Part shown: in pieces, positions 6,937 through 14,925 of the stretch
Layout of the letters: each line of letters starts with the position of its first letter
Numbering within the stretch: the first letter of the stretch is position 1
From: Sphingomonas crusticola
Lineage (GTDB): Bacteria > Pseudomonadota > Alphaproteobacteria > Sphingomonadales > Sphingomonadaceae
DNA length: 64,000 bases
Assembly: GCF_003391115.1 (NCBI RefSeq)
Contig: NZ_QTJP01000001.1
Span: 2,998,501 to 3,062,500 of the forward strand
Direction of reading: 5' to 3'
Position numbers and translations under genes: made by a program
The notes under the pieces: generated by a model
The model's input: the letters and a program-made list of their open reading frames with translations, nothing else
What the model was told of the DNA's origin: nothing
Database searches by the model: none

Positions 6937-7326
6937 TTAGCGCAGCGCTTCGATCTCGTCGGCGAGCCGGCGGTTCTGGCTGGTGACGTGGGTTTCGACG
7001 TCAGCGAGGCGGCGGTCGATGTCGCGGAAGCTGGCGCGGACGTCGCGGATCGAATTGCCCGGCCGCGCGCGGACCTTCTGCCAGAATTTGCGGTCCTCAC
7101 GATCTTCATAGTCCAGCTCGCGCGGCTTCTTGTCGGCCACCCAGGCGACGACGAAATAAGCGGCGATGCCGAAGCCGCCGAAGAAGCCGGTGGCGAAGTT
7201 GAGCAGCACGAAACCGACGCGGACGAGCAGGACGTCGATGCCGGTATAATCGGCGATCCCGGCACAAACGCCCAGGAATTTGCCATTCTGCTTGTCGAGG
7301 TAGAAGCGGGTGCGGCGCGGTGTCAT
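6937..7326 (-). CDS. pspC: PspC domain envelope-stress protein
   Basis: This 129-aa protein has an N-terminal PspC domain. FYLDKQNGKFLGVCAGIADYTGID and VLLVRVGFVLL are the family signature and contain the first membrane segment, and a second segment (GFGIAAYFVVAWVA) follows. PspC senses envelope damage and relieves PspA inhibition of PspF in enterobacteria. The C-terminal half ends RRLADVETHVTSQNRRLADEIEALR, a coiled coil similar in pattern to the tails of the small genes downstream. The ATG at 7326 has GGGGAG upstream, which favours it over an in-frame codon 12 residues earlier. Confidence 0.92.
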   Translation of the reverse strand: MTPRRTRFYLDKQNGKFLGVCAGIADYTGIDVLLVRVGFVLLNFATGFFGGFGIAAYFVVAWVADKKPRELDYEDREDRKFWQKVRARPGNSIRDVRASFRDIDRRLADVETHVTSQNRRLADEIEALR

Positions 7327-7358
7327 TGGTAACTCCCCTCTTGATAGTGCGCGGTGGC

Positions 7359-7676
7359 TCAATGCTCGCGCCGGCGGGTGCGGGTGGCCCGCTCGGGCGA
7401 GCGGGGCAGTTCGAAATCCTCGTCAAGCTCGGTGCGCTCGTCGCGCAGGCCGGGCCGGAAGCTTGGGCTGTCGGCGGCGACAATCCGTTCGATCGTATTC
7501 ATGCGATCGTCGAGACGGCGCGCCAGAGCGTGCAATTCGTCGAGCAGATTCTCATCTTCGACGGAGAGCGTTCCATTCTTCTTCCACTGGGTGACATAGT
7601 GGAAGATCAGCCACGGCAGCCCGACGAACAAAGTCAGGATCGAGATGACCGATACCAGGAAGATTGGGGCGTCCAT
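7359..7676 (-). CDS. pspB: Phage shock protein B
   Basis: This 105-aa protein has a membrane helix (residues 5-27), then HYVTQWKKNGTLSVEDENLLDELHALARRLDDRMNTIERIV. The WKK...LS.ED...L.EL...A.RL..R..TLE.IL pattern is diagnostic for PspB, which works with PspC in signalling envelope stress to PspA. It is longer than E. coli PspB (74 aa) because of an acidic then Arg-rich extension. It is 4 bases downstream of pspA and in the same operon. Confidence 0.9.
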   Translation of the reverse strand: MDAPIFLVSVISILTLFVGLPWLIFHYVTQWKKNGTLSVEDENLLDELHALARRLDDRMNTIERIVAADSPSFRPGLRDERTELDEDFELPRSPERATRTRRREH

Positions 7677-7680
7677 GCGC

Positions 7681-8364
7681 TCAGCCTTCCTGGCTTGGCG
7701 CGGCCGGACCCGCGACGCGGGCCTTCATCGCGGCCAGTTCGGCATCGACCTTGTCGGCGGAGCGCAGCTCGGAGATTTCCTCCTCGAGGCTCTTCTGCAC
7801 GCCCATGCCGGCGGCGTCGGCGCGACCTTCGGCGAAGTCGACCCGGCGCTCGAGCAGCTCGAAGCGCGAGAAGGCGTCCTCGACCTTTTGGCCGGCATAC
7901 ATTTCGCGCAGGCGGGTCCGGTTCTGGGCGGATTCAAGCCGCGTCGAGACCGAATTCTGCCGGGCACGGGCCTCGCGCAGCTTGCTCTGCAGCTTGGCAA
8001 TGTCCGCTTCGCAGCTTCCCAGCGCCTCGTCGATCGCGGCGATTTCATCGCGCAGTTGCTCGGCAAGGTCAGCGGTCTTCTGCTTTTCGACCAGAGCCGC
8101 CTTGGCGAGATCCTCACGGTCGCGGGACAGAGCGAGCTCGGCCTTCTCGATCCAGCCCTGCTGAACCGCGTCGAGCTTGGCGATCTGGCGACGCATTTCC
8201 TTTTGATCGGCAATGTGACGGGCGGCCGACGCACGGACCTCGACCAGGGTTTCCTCCATCTCAAGGATGATCATGCGGATCATCTTCGCGGGGTCCTCAG
8301 CCCGATCGAGCAGATCGGTCATATTGGCTGCGATGATGTCTCGTGTGCGGGAGAAAATTCCCAT
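7681..8364 (-). CDS. pspA: Phage shock protein A (ESCRT-III/Vipp1 superfamily)
   Basis: This 227-aa protein starts MGIFSRTRDIIAANMTDLLDRAEDPAKMIRMIILEMEETL, the typical PspA N-terminal amphipathic helix and first coiled coil. The whole length is predicted coiled coil, ending in LRSADKVDAELAAMKARV. PspA binds PspF to repress its ATPase. On membrane stress it oligomerises on the inner membrane. Length and order are standard. CAGGAG precedes the ATG. The gene lies 96 bases downstream of a 51-codon ORF, which is the first gene of the transcript. Confidence 0.96.
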   Translation of the reverse strand: MGIFSRTRDIIAANMTDLLDRAEDPAKMIRMIILEMEETLVEVRASAARHIADQKEMRRQIAKLDAVQQGWIEKAELALSRDREDLAKAALVEKQKTADLAEQLRDEIAAIDEALGSCEADIAKLQSKLREARARQNSVSTRLESAQNRTRLREMYAGQKVEDAFSRFELLERRVDFAEGRADAAGMGVQKSLEEEISELRSADKVDAELAAMKARVAGPAAPSQEG

Positions 8365-8460
8365 CGTGTCTGCTCCTGTCTACGCGTTCCGGCCGTCACT
8401 CTGGCCATTGTTGTAATCCGGGACGGGCTAAGGGACCACCCGCCCCGGACGTCGCCGCGA

Positions 8461-8616
8461 TTACCGCGCGGCGATCTGGATAACCTGCTGCGTCGGGCTG
8501 GTCGTCGCGGCCTTGGCCGGGCCTACCGCTGCGAACACGCAGGTGGCGGACATTGCCAATGCGGCCACTCCCGAAACCAGGAAGCGCTGCATGTCGGTCT
8601 TGTCGAACTTGAACAT
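8461..8616 (-). CDS. 51-aa small secreted or membrane peptide, first gene of psp operon
   Basis: ATG at 8614-8616, TAA at 8461-8463. The peptide begins MFKFDKTDMQRFLVSGVAALAMS and continues with a hydrophobic segment ending VGPAKA, which looks like a signal peptide or anchor. A short Thr/Gln-rich tail follows (QQVIQIAAR). AGGGAGA stands 6-8 bases before the ATG. It lies between the sigma-54 promoter and pspA, so it is the promoter-proximal gene of the psp transcript. I know of similar leader-like ORFs at sphingomonad psp loci only from general memory. Its function is unknown. Confidence 0.72.
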   Translation of the reverse strand: MFKFDKTDMQRFLVSGVAALAMSATCVFAAVGPAKAATTSPTQQVIQIAAR

Positions 8617-8673
8617 TGGATTTCTCCCTGAACCTGGATTTCATCGCCGGCTACCCGGCGTTGCCTCATTCTT

Positions 8674-8689
8674 TGCAGGGGGCGTGCCA
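8674..8689 (-). promoter_or_regulatory. Sigma-54 (-24/-12) promoter of the psp operon
   Basis: Read on the minus strand the sequence is TGGCACGCCCCCTGCA. It has the invariant GG and GC exactly 10 bases apart, against the consensus TGGCAC-N5-TTGCA. It points toward the 51-aa peptide gene and pspA, and lies opposite the divergent pspF gene, whose product activates sigma-54 polymerase. Transcription should start near 8662-8663. PspF-binding sites are expected at about 8695-8780 but I could not define them by eye. Confidence 0.88.
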
Positions 8690-8790
8690 AGTCGAAGAAA
8701 TGGCTGAAAAGCGCCATTTTAACCAAAAAGGGCAGCATATTCGCTAATTAGTACTTGCCAAAAAGTGGTGAAATCCGCCAACCTCTCGGC

Positions 8791-9822
8791 ATGGATCGCG
8801 AAGCACAGTTTATCGGCCAATCGGGTCCGTTCCTGGATGCCGTCGAGCGGGCCAGCCGCGCGGCCGCGCTCAACCGGCCGGTCCTGGTGATCGGCGAACG
8901 CGGCACCGGCAAGGAATTGGTAGCCGAACGGTTGCATCGCCTCAGCCCGCGCTGGGCGGGCCCGCTCGTGACAATGAACTGCGCGGCGTTGCCCGAGACG
9001 CTGATCGAGGCCGAATTGTTCGGGCACGAGGCCGGCGCCTTCACCGGGGCGACCAAGGCGCGCGCCGGCCGGTTCGAGGAGGCCGATGGCGGGACATTGT
9101 TCCTGGACGAGCTGGCGACGCTGAGCCAGGGCGCGCAGGAACGGCTGTTGCGCGCGGTCGAATATGGCGAGGTGACGCGGATCGGATCGTCCCGCGCGAT
9201 CCGCGTCGATGCGCGGATCGTCGCCGCCACCAACGAACATTTGCCGGCGCTGGTCGAACGCGGCCGCTTCCGCGCCGACCTGCTCGATCGCCTGTGCTTC
9301 GAGGTGATCAATCTGCCGCCGCTCCGGGCGCGCGAAGGCGACATCCCAGTATTGGCGGACCATTTCGCCCGCCGGATGGCGGCCGAACTGGGTTGGCCGC
9401 GCTGGCCCGGTTTCGGCAAGCATGCCGCCGAGCAGCTCGAAACCTATGACTGGCCCGGCAATGTCCGCGAGCTGCGCAACGTGGTCGAGCGTGCGGTCTA
9501 TCGTTGGGACGAAACCGACAAGCCGGTCGACGCGATCCAGTTCGATCCCTTCGCCTCGCCCTATCGCCGCGATGTCGTGCGTCCGATACGGGACGATGCA
9601 CCCGTTCCTGCAACCGCGACGCCCTCAGCCGCGCCGCCACCGTCCTACCATTGCGACGACCTGCGCGCGGCCTGCCATGCGCACGAACGACAATTGCTGG
9701 AGGCAGCGCTCGCCCGCTGCCGCTTCAATCAGCGCGCAACCGCGGCCGCGCTCAAGCTGAGCTACGATCAGCTCCGCCACGCCTTGCGGCGCCACGATCT
9801 GCTAGAGAAGGCGGCGGGGTAG
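8791..9822 (+). CDS. pspF: PspF, sigma-54 activator of the phage shock operon
   Basis: This 343-aa bacterial enhancer-binding protein lacks an N-terminal receiver domain, as PspF does. Walker A is GERGTGKE (residues 35-42), the sigma-54 contact loop GAFTGA is at 82-87, and Walker B is GTLFLDE at 101-107. An arginine-finger region RADLLDRL and WPGNVRELRNVVER near 225 follow. The C-terminal Fis-type HTH lies in FNQRATAAALKLSYDQLRHALRRH. The start at 8791 aligns with E. coli PspF and avoids an upstream TTG. It is divergent from the psp operon, with the sigma-54 promoter between them. Confidence 0.95.
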   Translation: MDREAQFIGQSGPFLDAVERASRAAALNRPVLVIGERGTGKELVAERLHRLSPRWAGPLVTMNCAALPETLIEAELFGHEAGAFTGATKARAGRFEEADGGTLFLDELATLSQGAQERLLRAVEYGEVTRIGSSRAIRVDARIVAATNEHLPALVERGRFRADLLDRLCFEVINLPPLRAREGDIPVLADHFARRMAAELGWPRWPGFGKHAAEQLETYDWPGNVRELRNVVERAVYRWDETDKPVDAIQFDPFASPYRRDVVRPIRDDAPVPATATPSAAPPPSYHCDDLRAACHAHERQLLEAALARCRFNQRATAAALKLSYDQLRHALRRHDLLEKAAG

Positions 9823-9872
9823 CCATGCTCTCGGTTGCTCCTCGCGCCCCTTTGCGTTAACGGCCCGCCCTT

Positions 9873-10208
9873 ATGCTTACCTTCCTTCTCATCATCCACG
9901 CGATCGTCGCGGCCTCGCTCGTCGGCGTCATTCTCATGCAGCGTTCCGAGGGCGGTGGTCTCGCTTCGAGTGGAAACCCGGCCGGGCTGATGAGCGCGCG
10001 CGGTGCCGCCGATTTCCTGACGCGCACCACCGCCATATTGGCGACCGTGTTCGTCATTCTCTCGATCGGCCTGGCCGCGCTCGCGACTATGTCGAAGAGC
10101 CCGAGCCGGATCGACACCAGTCTTGCCCGGACGGCGGCCCCGGTTTCGGCTCCCGCCGCACCTGCGCCGCCGCCGGCCGACAACAATGCGGTTCCGCTGG
10201 CGCGTTAG
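9873..10208 (+). CDS. secG: Preprotein translocase subunit SecG
   Basis: This 111-aa protein has two membrane helices (about residues 2-22 and 51-72) separated by LMQRSEGGGLASSGNPAGLMSARGAADFLTRTT, the conserved SecG cytoplasmic loop. SecG joins SecYE and assists SecA-driven export. The Ala/Pro-rich C-terminal tail is typical of alphaproteobacterial SecG. It precedes pyrG, an arrangement common in alphaproteobacteria. Confidence 0.94.
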   Translation: MLTFLLIIHAIVAASLVGVILMQRSEGGGLASSGNPAGLMSARGAADFLTRTTAILATVFVILSIGLAALATMSKSPSRIDTSLARTAAPVSAPAAPAPPPADNNAVPLAR

Positions 10209-10215
10209 TTTTGCA

Positions 10216-10242
10216 GGGCAAAGGCGAAAACGCCGCTTGCCC
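10216..10242. repeat. Hairpin between secG and pyrG
   Basis: GGGCAA pairs with TTGCCC and inside it GGCG pairs with CGCC around an AAAA loop, with a small internal bulge. It lies 8 bases after the secG stop and 33 bases before the pyrG ATG. No T-run follows, so it is probably a transcript-processing or weak termination element. Confidence 0.55.
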
Positions 10243-10275
10243 ATTTCGGATTCGAACCGCTAAGCCTTTTCTCCC

Positions 10276-11910
10276 ATGGCGCGGTTCATATTCATAACCG
10301 GCGGCGTGGTCTCCTCGCTTGGCAAGGGCCTGATGGCAGCGTCGCTCGCGGCGCTCTTGCAAGCGCGCGGATACCGTGTGCGCATTCGGAAATTCGATCC
10401 CTATCTCAATGTCGATCCGGGCACGATGAGCCCGTATCAGCACGGCGAGGTCTATGTGACCGACGACGGGGCCGAGACCGACCTCGATCTAGGCCATTAC
10501 GAACGCTTCACCGGCGTGCCGTCGCGGCAGAGCGACAACATCACGTCGGGCCGGATCTATCAGTCGATCATCCAGCGCGAACGGCGCGGCGACTATCTCG
10601 GCGCGACCGTGCAGGTAATCCCGCACGTGACCGACGCCATCAAGGAGTTCGCGCGCGCCGAAGTGGACGATCTGGATTTCGTCTTGTGCGAGATTGGCGG
10701 CACGGTCGGCGATATCGAAAGCCTGCCGTTCATGGAGGCGATCCGCCAGCTGCGGAACGATCTCGGCCGCGAGAATACCTGCTTCGTCCACCTGACTTTG
10801 GTGCCGTACATCGCCGCGGCGGGCGAACTGAAGACCAAGCCGACCCAACATAGCGTGCGCGATCTGACCAGCCTTGGCATCCAGCCCGACGTGCTGGTCT
10901 GCCGCTGCGAGCGCGAGCTTCCCGAAACCGAGCGCGCCAAGATCGCCTTGTTCTGCAACGTGCCGCTGACGGCGGTTATCCCGGCGCTGGATGCATCGAA
11001 CATCTATGCGGTGCCGATCCAGTATAGCGCCGCCGGGCTCGACGCGGCGGTGCTGCGCGCGTTCAATATGGAGCCGGGCAGCCCCCCCGATCTGCGGCGC
11101 TGGCACGATATCGTCGACCGGTTGGAAAATCCGGAAGGCGAGGTCACGATCGGTGTGGTCGGCAAATATGTCGGCCTGCCGGATGCCTATAAGAGTCTGC
11201 ACGAGGCGTTGGTCCACGGCGGCATCGCCAATCGCGTCAAGGTCAACATCCGCTGGCTCGATGCCGAATTGTTCGAGCAAGACGAGCAGGAGATTGCGGC
11301 CAAGCTCGAGCCGATGAACGCCATCCTCGTCCCTGGCGGCTTCGGCGAGCGCGGCAGCGAGGGCAAGATTTCGAGCGTAACCTTCGCGCGTGAGCGCAAG
11401 GTACCCTATTTCGGCATCTGCCTGGGGATGCAGATGGCCTGCATCGAAGGCGCGCGGAACACGGCCGGCATCGAAAAGGCATCGACCACCGAATTTGGCC
11501 CGACCGACGAGCCGGTGGTGGGCATGATCACCGAATGGATGAGCGTCGAAGGTTTGCAGAAGCGCGAGCAGGGGGGGGATCTGGGCGGCACTATGCGGCT
11601 CGGCGCCTATGAAGCGCTGCTCGCGGGCAATAGCCACGCCTCGGCCATCTATGGTTCGACCGACATTTCGGAACGCCACCGCCACCGCTACGAAGTCAAC
11701 GTACACTATCGCGAGGCGCTCGAAAAAGGCGGCCTTGTCTTCTCCGGCATGTCTCCCGATGGCGAGCTGCCCGAAATCGTCGAGCGGCCCGACCATCCCT
11801 GGTTCGTCGGCGTGCAATTCCATCCGGAATTGAAGTCCAAGCCGTTCGATCCGCATCCCTTGTTCGCAAGCTTCATCGAAGCCGCGCTCAAGCAGAGCCG
11901 GCTGGTCTAA
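10276..11910 (+). CDS. pyrG: CTP synthase
   Basis: This 544-aa protein makes CTP from UTP, ATP and glutamine. The N-terminal amidoligase domain starts [17 protein letters not shown] and carries [21 protein letters not shown] and [12 protein letters not shown]-type UTP/ATP sites. The C-terminal class I glutamine amidotransferase has YFGICLGMQ with the nucleophile Cys382, and HPE (VQFHPEL) with the catalytic His and Glu. Length is exactly that of the family. Its 3' end overlaps by 4 bases the 3' end of the opposing beta-lactamase-like gene. Confidence 0.98.
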   Translation: MARFIFITGGVVSSLGKGLMAASLAALLQARGYRVRIRKFDPYLNVDPGTMSPYQHGEVYVTDDGAETDLDLGHYERFTGVPSRQSDNITSGRIYQSIIQRERRGDYLGATVQVIPHVTDAIKEFARAEVDDLDFVLCEIGGTVGDIESLPFMEAIRQLRNDLGRENTCFVHLTLVPYIAAAGELKTKPTQHSVRDLTSLGIQPDVLVCRCERELPETERAKIALFCNVPLTAVIPALDASNIYAVPIQYSAAGLDAAVLRAFNMEPGSPPDLRRWHDIVDRLENPEGEVTIGVVGKYVGLPDAYKSLHEALVHGGIANRVKVNIRWLDAELFEQDEQEIAAKLEPMNAILVPGGFGERGSEGKISSVTFARERKVPYFGICLGMQMACIEGARNTAGIEKASTTEFGPTDEPVVGMITEWMSVEGLQKREQGGDLGGTMRLGAYEALLAGNSHASAIYGSTDISERHRHRYEVNVHYREALEKGGLVFSGMSPDGELPEIVERPDHPWFVGVQFHPELKSKPFDPHPLFASFIEAALKQSRLV

Positions 11911-12887
11911 ACCCGCAGGATCGCGCGCAGAATCGGCTCCAGGATCGTTGCGGCCCCCTGTTCGGTGTTGGCGAGCAGCGCCAGATCCGCGCGATCGTCT
12001 GGAAAGTGAAACAGCCAGGTGTCGAAGCCCGGCGCCTGGCCGCGCCGCCAGAAGGCGCGCCGCCCGAATATCCGGCCAACCTCGATCCCCAACCCCCGCT
12101 TATGGCGTTCGGTGAACGGCGCAAGTGCCGGGCACGGCGGGCTTTCGACGCCGGTGGCAGTCATCATATCAACCGTGCCGCGCGTCAGTAGCCGCCCGTT
12201 ATGGAGCGCACGATTCCACAGCAGGAGGTCGCCCGCATTTGCGTGGAGCTCGTCGGCGGCAGCATCCTGGCCTGCGCCGGCATTGCTGAAATCGTGCGCG
12301 CGATCCCCGCTCAGCCGATAGCCGGAGGCCCGATGCGGCGTAATCCTGGTCGCATCGGTGAACCGGCTCGCCGTCATGCCCGCCGGAATGAGCAGGTTAT
12401 CGGTAACGAAGCCCGCCAAACTCTCGCTCGCTACGTGTTCAATTAACTGTCCGAGCGTGACGTATGCTGCGGCGTCCCCAAGCAGTAGATCGTGCACACT
12501 CTCCGTGTCAGACCCGTCGTCACCGCGCAGTGCATGCCCGACCTTATCGGTGAGATGGAGTTTATTTCGCTCGACCAGCAGCAGGATCGCCGCTGCGATA
12601 ATCTGATGCGTGCACGCGCCGATCCGAAAAAGACTCCCGTTATCGATCCGGGTGTGTGTTTCGAGGTTGGCATGGCCGAAGGATGCGACTGCGGGCGATT
12701 TGATCGGCAAGCAGAAGCCCAGCCCGATACCGGCGCTATAGCCGCCTTCGACCGCTGTCTCGGCGATCGTCTCGAGCGTGTGGGGCAATGGAGCAGGTTC
12801 GCCCGAAGCACGGTCGGACGAGGCCCACCAGCTCAGGGCCGAGGCCGTTCGCTGCAGCAAGGATCGGCCTGTCCCGAGCATCGGCAT
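11907..12887 (-). CDS. Degenerate beta-lactamase-fold (serine hydrolase) protein
   Basis: About 326 aa, related to class C beta-lactamase / Abi-type serine hydrolases by [35 protein letters not shown] and [10 protein letters not shown]. The catalytic SxxK is replaced by A-C-T-H. The YxN segment is GDAAAY and the usual HTSGI region before it is missing. The HGG motif near the C-terminus reads RRGQAPGF. All three active-site motifs are therefore lost, and hydrolase activity is unlikely. The start is uncertain: an in-frame GTG at 12974 adds 29 Cys/His-rich residues, but the ATG at 12887 has GGGGGA nearby. It may be a pseudoenzyme or a decaying gene. Confidence 0.7.
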   Translation of the reverse strand: MPMLGTGRSLLQRTASALSWWASSDRASGEPAPLPHTLETIAETAVEGGYSAGIGLGFCLPIKSPAVASFGHANLETHTRIDNGSLFRIGACTHQIIAAAILLLVERNKLHLTDKVGHALRGDDGSDTESVHDLLLGDAAAYVTLGQLIEHVASESLAGFVTDNLLIPAGMTASRFTDATRITPHRASGYRLSGDRAHDFSNAGAGQDAAADELHANAGDLLLWNRALHNGRLLTRGTVDMMTATGVESPPCPALAPFTERHKRGLGIEVGRIFGRRAFWRRGQAPGFDTWLFHFPDDRADLALLANTEQGAATILEPILRAILRV

Positions 12888-13032
12888 CGTCCCCCAAGAG
12901 CAATGTCGATCGCAACATTGGCAGGCCGAACCTGAACCTTCAATTACAATTGTAGTCGGCGCATGATGGGCCACTAATTTCTTGGCCGGGCGCAGGGCCG
13001 GACATGTTTGCGCTCTTCCTCAAAGTTTACCG

Positions 13033-13179
13033 TTACGGCCCTTCGATCAGCGAGCTGCCGGCCGCGCCGTTGATCACCGGATCGCTTGGCACCGGCGGGA
13101 TCGGATCGACCGGCGTCGGTACTGGCTCGTCGATGGGGAGGTCCGTGGGGATTTCGGGGCTTGGGGGTTGGCTGGCCAT
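13033..13179 (-). CDS. 48-aa proline-rich small protein
   Basis: ATG at 13177-13179 with a strong AAGGAG site 7 bases before it. The peptide is MASQPPSPEIPTDLPIDEPV, then repeated P-x-P and PxDPxPP units, ending AAGSSLIEGP. It is too short for a domain and is predicted disordered. A small proline/aspartate-rich protein of this style is, as I recall, common in sphingomonads, but I cannot name it. Divergent from the histidine phosphatase gene (13292). Confidence 0.62.
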   Translation of the reverse strand: MASQPPSPEIPTDLPIDEPVPTPVDPIPPVPSDPVINGAAGSSLIEGP

Positions 13180-13291
13180 GATATTTCTCCTTCTCCTTTC
13201 TAACGCCGTGCGCCGCTTTCCGTGCCGCGCAACGACGAAGGAGGTGAAACCGAATGGCGTGCGGCTGGGTTGGGGAGGGCGGAGGCGGACG

Positions 13292-14056
13292 ATGGCGCAG
13301 AGATGGCCGACGCGATTATGGCTGGTGCGGCACGGGCAGAGCGCCGGCAATGTCGCGCGTGACGCGGCCTTGCGTGCCGAGCTGCACCGCATCGCGCTCG
13401 ATGGGCGCGACGTCGATATTCCGCTCAGCCCGCTAGGGACACGGCAGGCGCACGCGCTCGGCGACTGGTTTTCGCGTCAGCCGGAGGGGGACCGCCCGGA
13501 TGTATTGCTGTCCTCCACCTACAAACGCGCGCTGCAAACGGCGCATTTGTTTCGCGATGCCGGCGGCAGTGCCAGCGACGATCCGATCTGCTCGGACGAG
13601 CGGCTGCGCGAGAAGGAGTTCGGCATATTGGACGGGCTGACCGCGCCCGGCATCGCGCAGGCCTATCCCGACCAGGCTGAATTCCGGCGCCTGCTCGGAA
13701 AATTCTATCATCGGCCCCCCGGCGGCGAGAGCTGGTGCGACGTCATCCTGCGTTTGCGCTCGGTGCTCGACACCGTCTCGCTTCACTATGCCGAGCGCCG
13801 CGTGATGATCGTGTGCCATCAAGTGGTAGTGCTGTGTCTGCGCTACATATTGGAGCGGCTGGACGAGGACGAGATCCTCGGGATCGATCGCGCGGCCAAC
13901 GTCGCCAATTGCGGCGTGACCGAATATCGCTTCGATCCGGAAGCGGGCCGCTCGGGCGGGCTGGTGCTGGTGCGCTACAACGACGCGCTGCCGATTGAGG
14001 ATGAGGGCGAGGTTACCACCGATGCGCCCGATCCGGTGGTCGCCGCGCGCGGATGA
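13292..14056 (+). CDS. Histidine phosphatase superfamily protein
   Basis: This 254-aa protein has LWLVRHGQSAGN near the N-terminus (residues 9-20), the RHG phosphohistidine motif. PLSPLGTRQAHALGDW, SSTYKRALQTAHLF, DERLREKEFGILDGLT and VMIVCHQVVVLCLRYIL follow. These give the four catalytic positions of the phosphoglycerate mutase/acid phosphatase branch: His in RHG, Arg in the KRALQT segment, Glu and the second His in CHQ. The substrate is not predictable. GGAGG precedes the ATG at 13292. Its stop overlaps the nnrD start (ATGA), which links it to nucleotide-repair metabolism only by context. Confidence 0.88.
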   Translation: MAQRWPTRLWLVRHGQSAGNVARDAALRAELHRIALDGRDVDIPLSPLGTRQAHALGDWFSRQPEGDRPDVLLSSTYKRALQTAHLFRDAGGSASDDPICSDERLREKEFGILDGLTAPGIAQAYPDQAEFRRLLGKFYHRPPGGESWCDVILRLRSVLDTVSLHYAERRVMIVCHQVVVLCLRYILERLDEDEILGIDRAANVANCGVTEYRFDPEAGRSGGLVLVRYNDALPIEDEGEVTTDAPDPVVAARG

Positions 14057-14925
14057 ACCGGATCGATCTCACCTGGCGCAATGCCAATCCGCTGCCGGCC
14101 AGCGCTAACGGCACCGACAAGAACAAGCGCGGGCGCGTATTTGCCGTCGGCGGCAGCCGGCGTGTGCCGGGCGCCCTCGGGTTGACCGCGCAAGCAGTGC
14201 TCCGCGTGGGCGCGGGCAAGGTGCGCATGGGCACGATCGAGGCCGCCGCCATCCCGCTGGGATTGGCCATGCCGGAAGCGGGTGTAATCGCCTTGCCGGA
14301 GGGCGAAGATGGCGAACTGGGGCCTGAAGCCGCGCCGCTCATCAACGAACAGCTCGAGACCTGCGACACCTTCGTGTTCGGTCCCGGTATGAGCGGGCGA
14401 TCTGATGTGGGGGCCCTGACCAAGCGGGTGATCGACAAGCCGCGCGCCGGCCTCGCTATCCTGCTAGACGCGGCCCCGCTTGCCTGCGCTGCCGGGCTGG
14501 AGACAATGATCGCGGCGCATGATTGCCGCGTCGTGCTGACGCCTCATCATGGCGAAATGGCCTATCTGTCGGGAACCAGCGAAGAGGCAATCGCCGCCGA
14601 CCCCGAAAAGGCGGCACGCGAGGCCGCCCGCCGCTTCCGTGCGATCGTCGTCCTCAAGGATGCCCGGACGATCATCGCGTCACCGGACGGAGAGACGTTG
14701 GTTCACGATAGCGACGCGCCGGGCCTTGCCACCGGCGGTTCGGGCGATGTGCTCGCCGGCGTGATTGGCGGGCTGCTCGCGCGCGGCGTGGCGCCGCTCA
14801 CGGCGGCAGGATGGGGCGTCTGGCTGCACGGGGCCGCCGGCCGGGCGGCAGCAGCGGAGATCGGCCCCACGGGGTTCCTCGCCCGCGAGCTCCTACCCCA
14901 CCTGCCGCGCTTGCTAATTGTGTAG
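14053..14925 (+). CDS. nnrD: ADP-dependent NAD(P)H-hydrate dehydratase
   Basis: This 290-aa protein of the carbohydrate-kinase-like repair enzymes has KRGRVFAVGGSRRVPGALGLTAQAVLRVGAGKV at about residues 25-60. RVVLTPHHGEMAYLSG is in the middle and LATGGSGDVLAGVIGGLLARG near the C-terminus carries the ATP/ADP-binding GSGD Asp. It dehydrates the damaged cofactor NAD(P)HX, working with an NnrE epimerase domain that is often fused but is absent here. Its 3' end overlaps galM's 3' end by 12 bases. Confidence 0.93.
   Translation: MNRIDLTWRNANPLPASANGTDKNKRGRVFAVGGSRRVPGALGLTAQAVLRVGAGKVRMGTIEAAAIPLGLAMPEAGVIALPEGEDGELGPEAAPLINEQLETCDTFVFGPGMSGRSDVGALTKRVIDKPRAGLAILLDAAPLACAAGLETMIAAHDCRVVLTPHHGEMAYLSGTSEEAIAADPEKAAREAARRFRAIVVLKDARTIIASPDGETLVHDSDAPGLATGGSGDVLAGVIGGLLARGVAPLTAAGWGVWLHGAAGRAAAAEIGPTGFLARELLPHLPRLLIV

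Noticed and set aside
7320-8631. Two plus-strand frames of 316 and 328 codons across pspB and pspA
   Set aside because: Antisense to pspA and pspB, which carry clear family motifs; no signal or ribosome site supports them.
10489-11856. Long open frame (about 455 codons) on the minus strand inside pyrG
   Set aside because: It is exactly antisense to the conserved CTP synthase gene, has no ribosome site or family motif, and results from GC-rich codon use.
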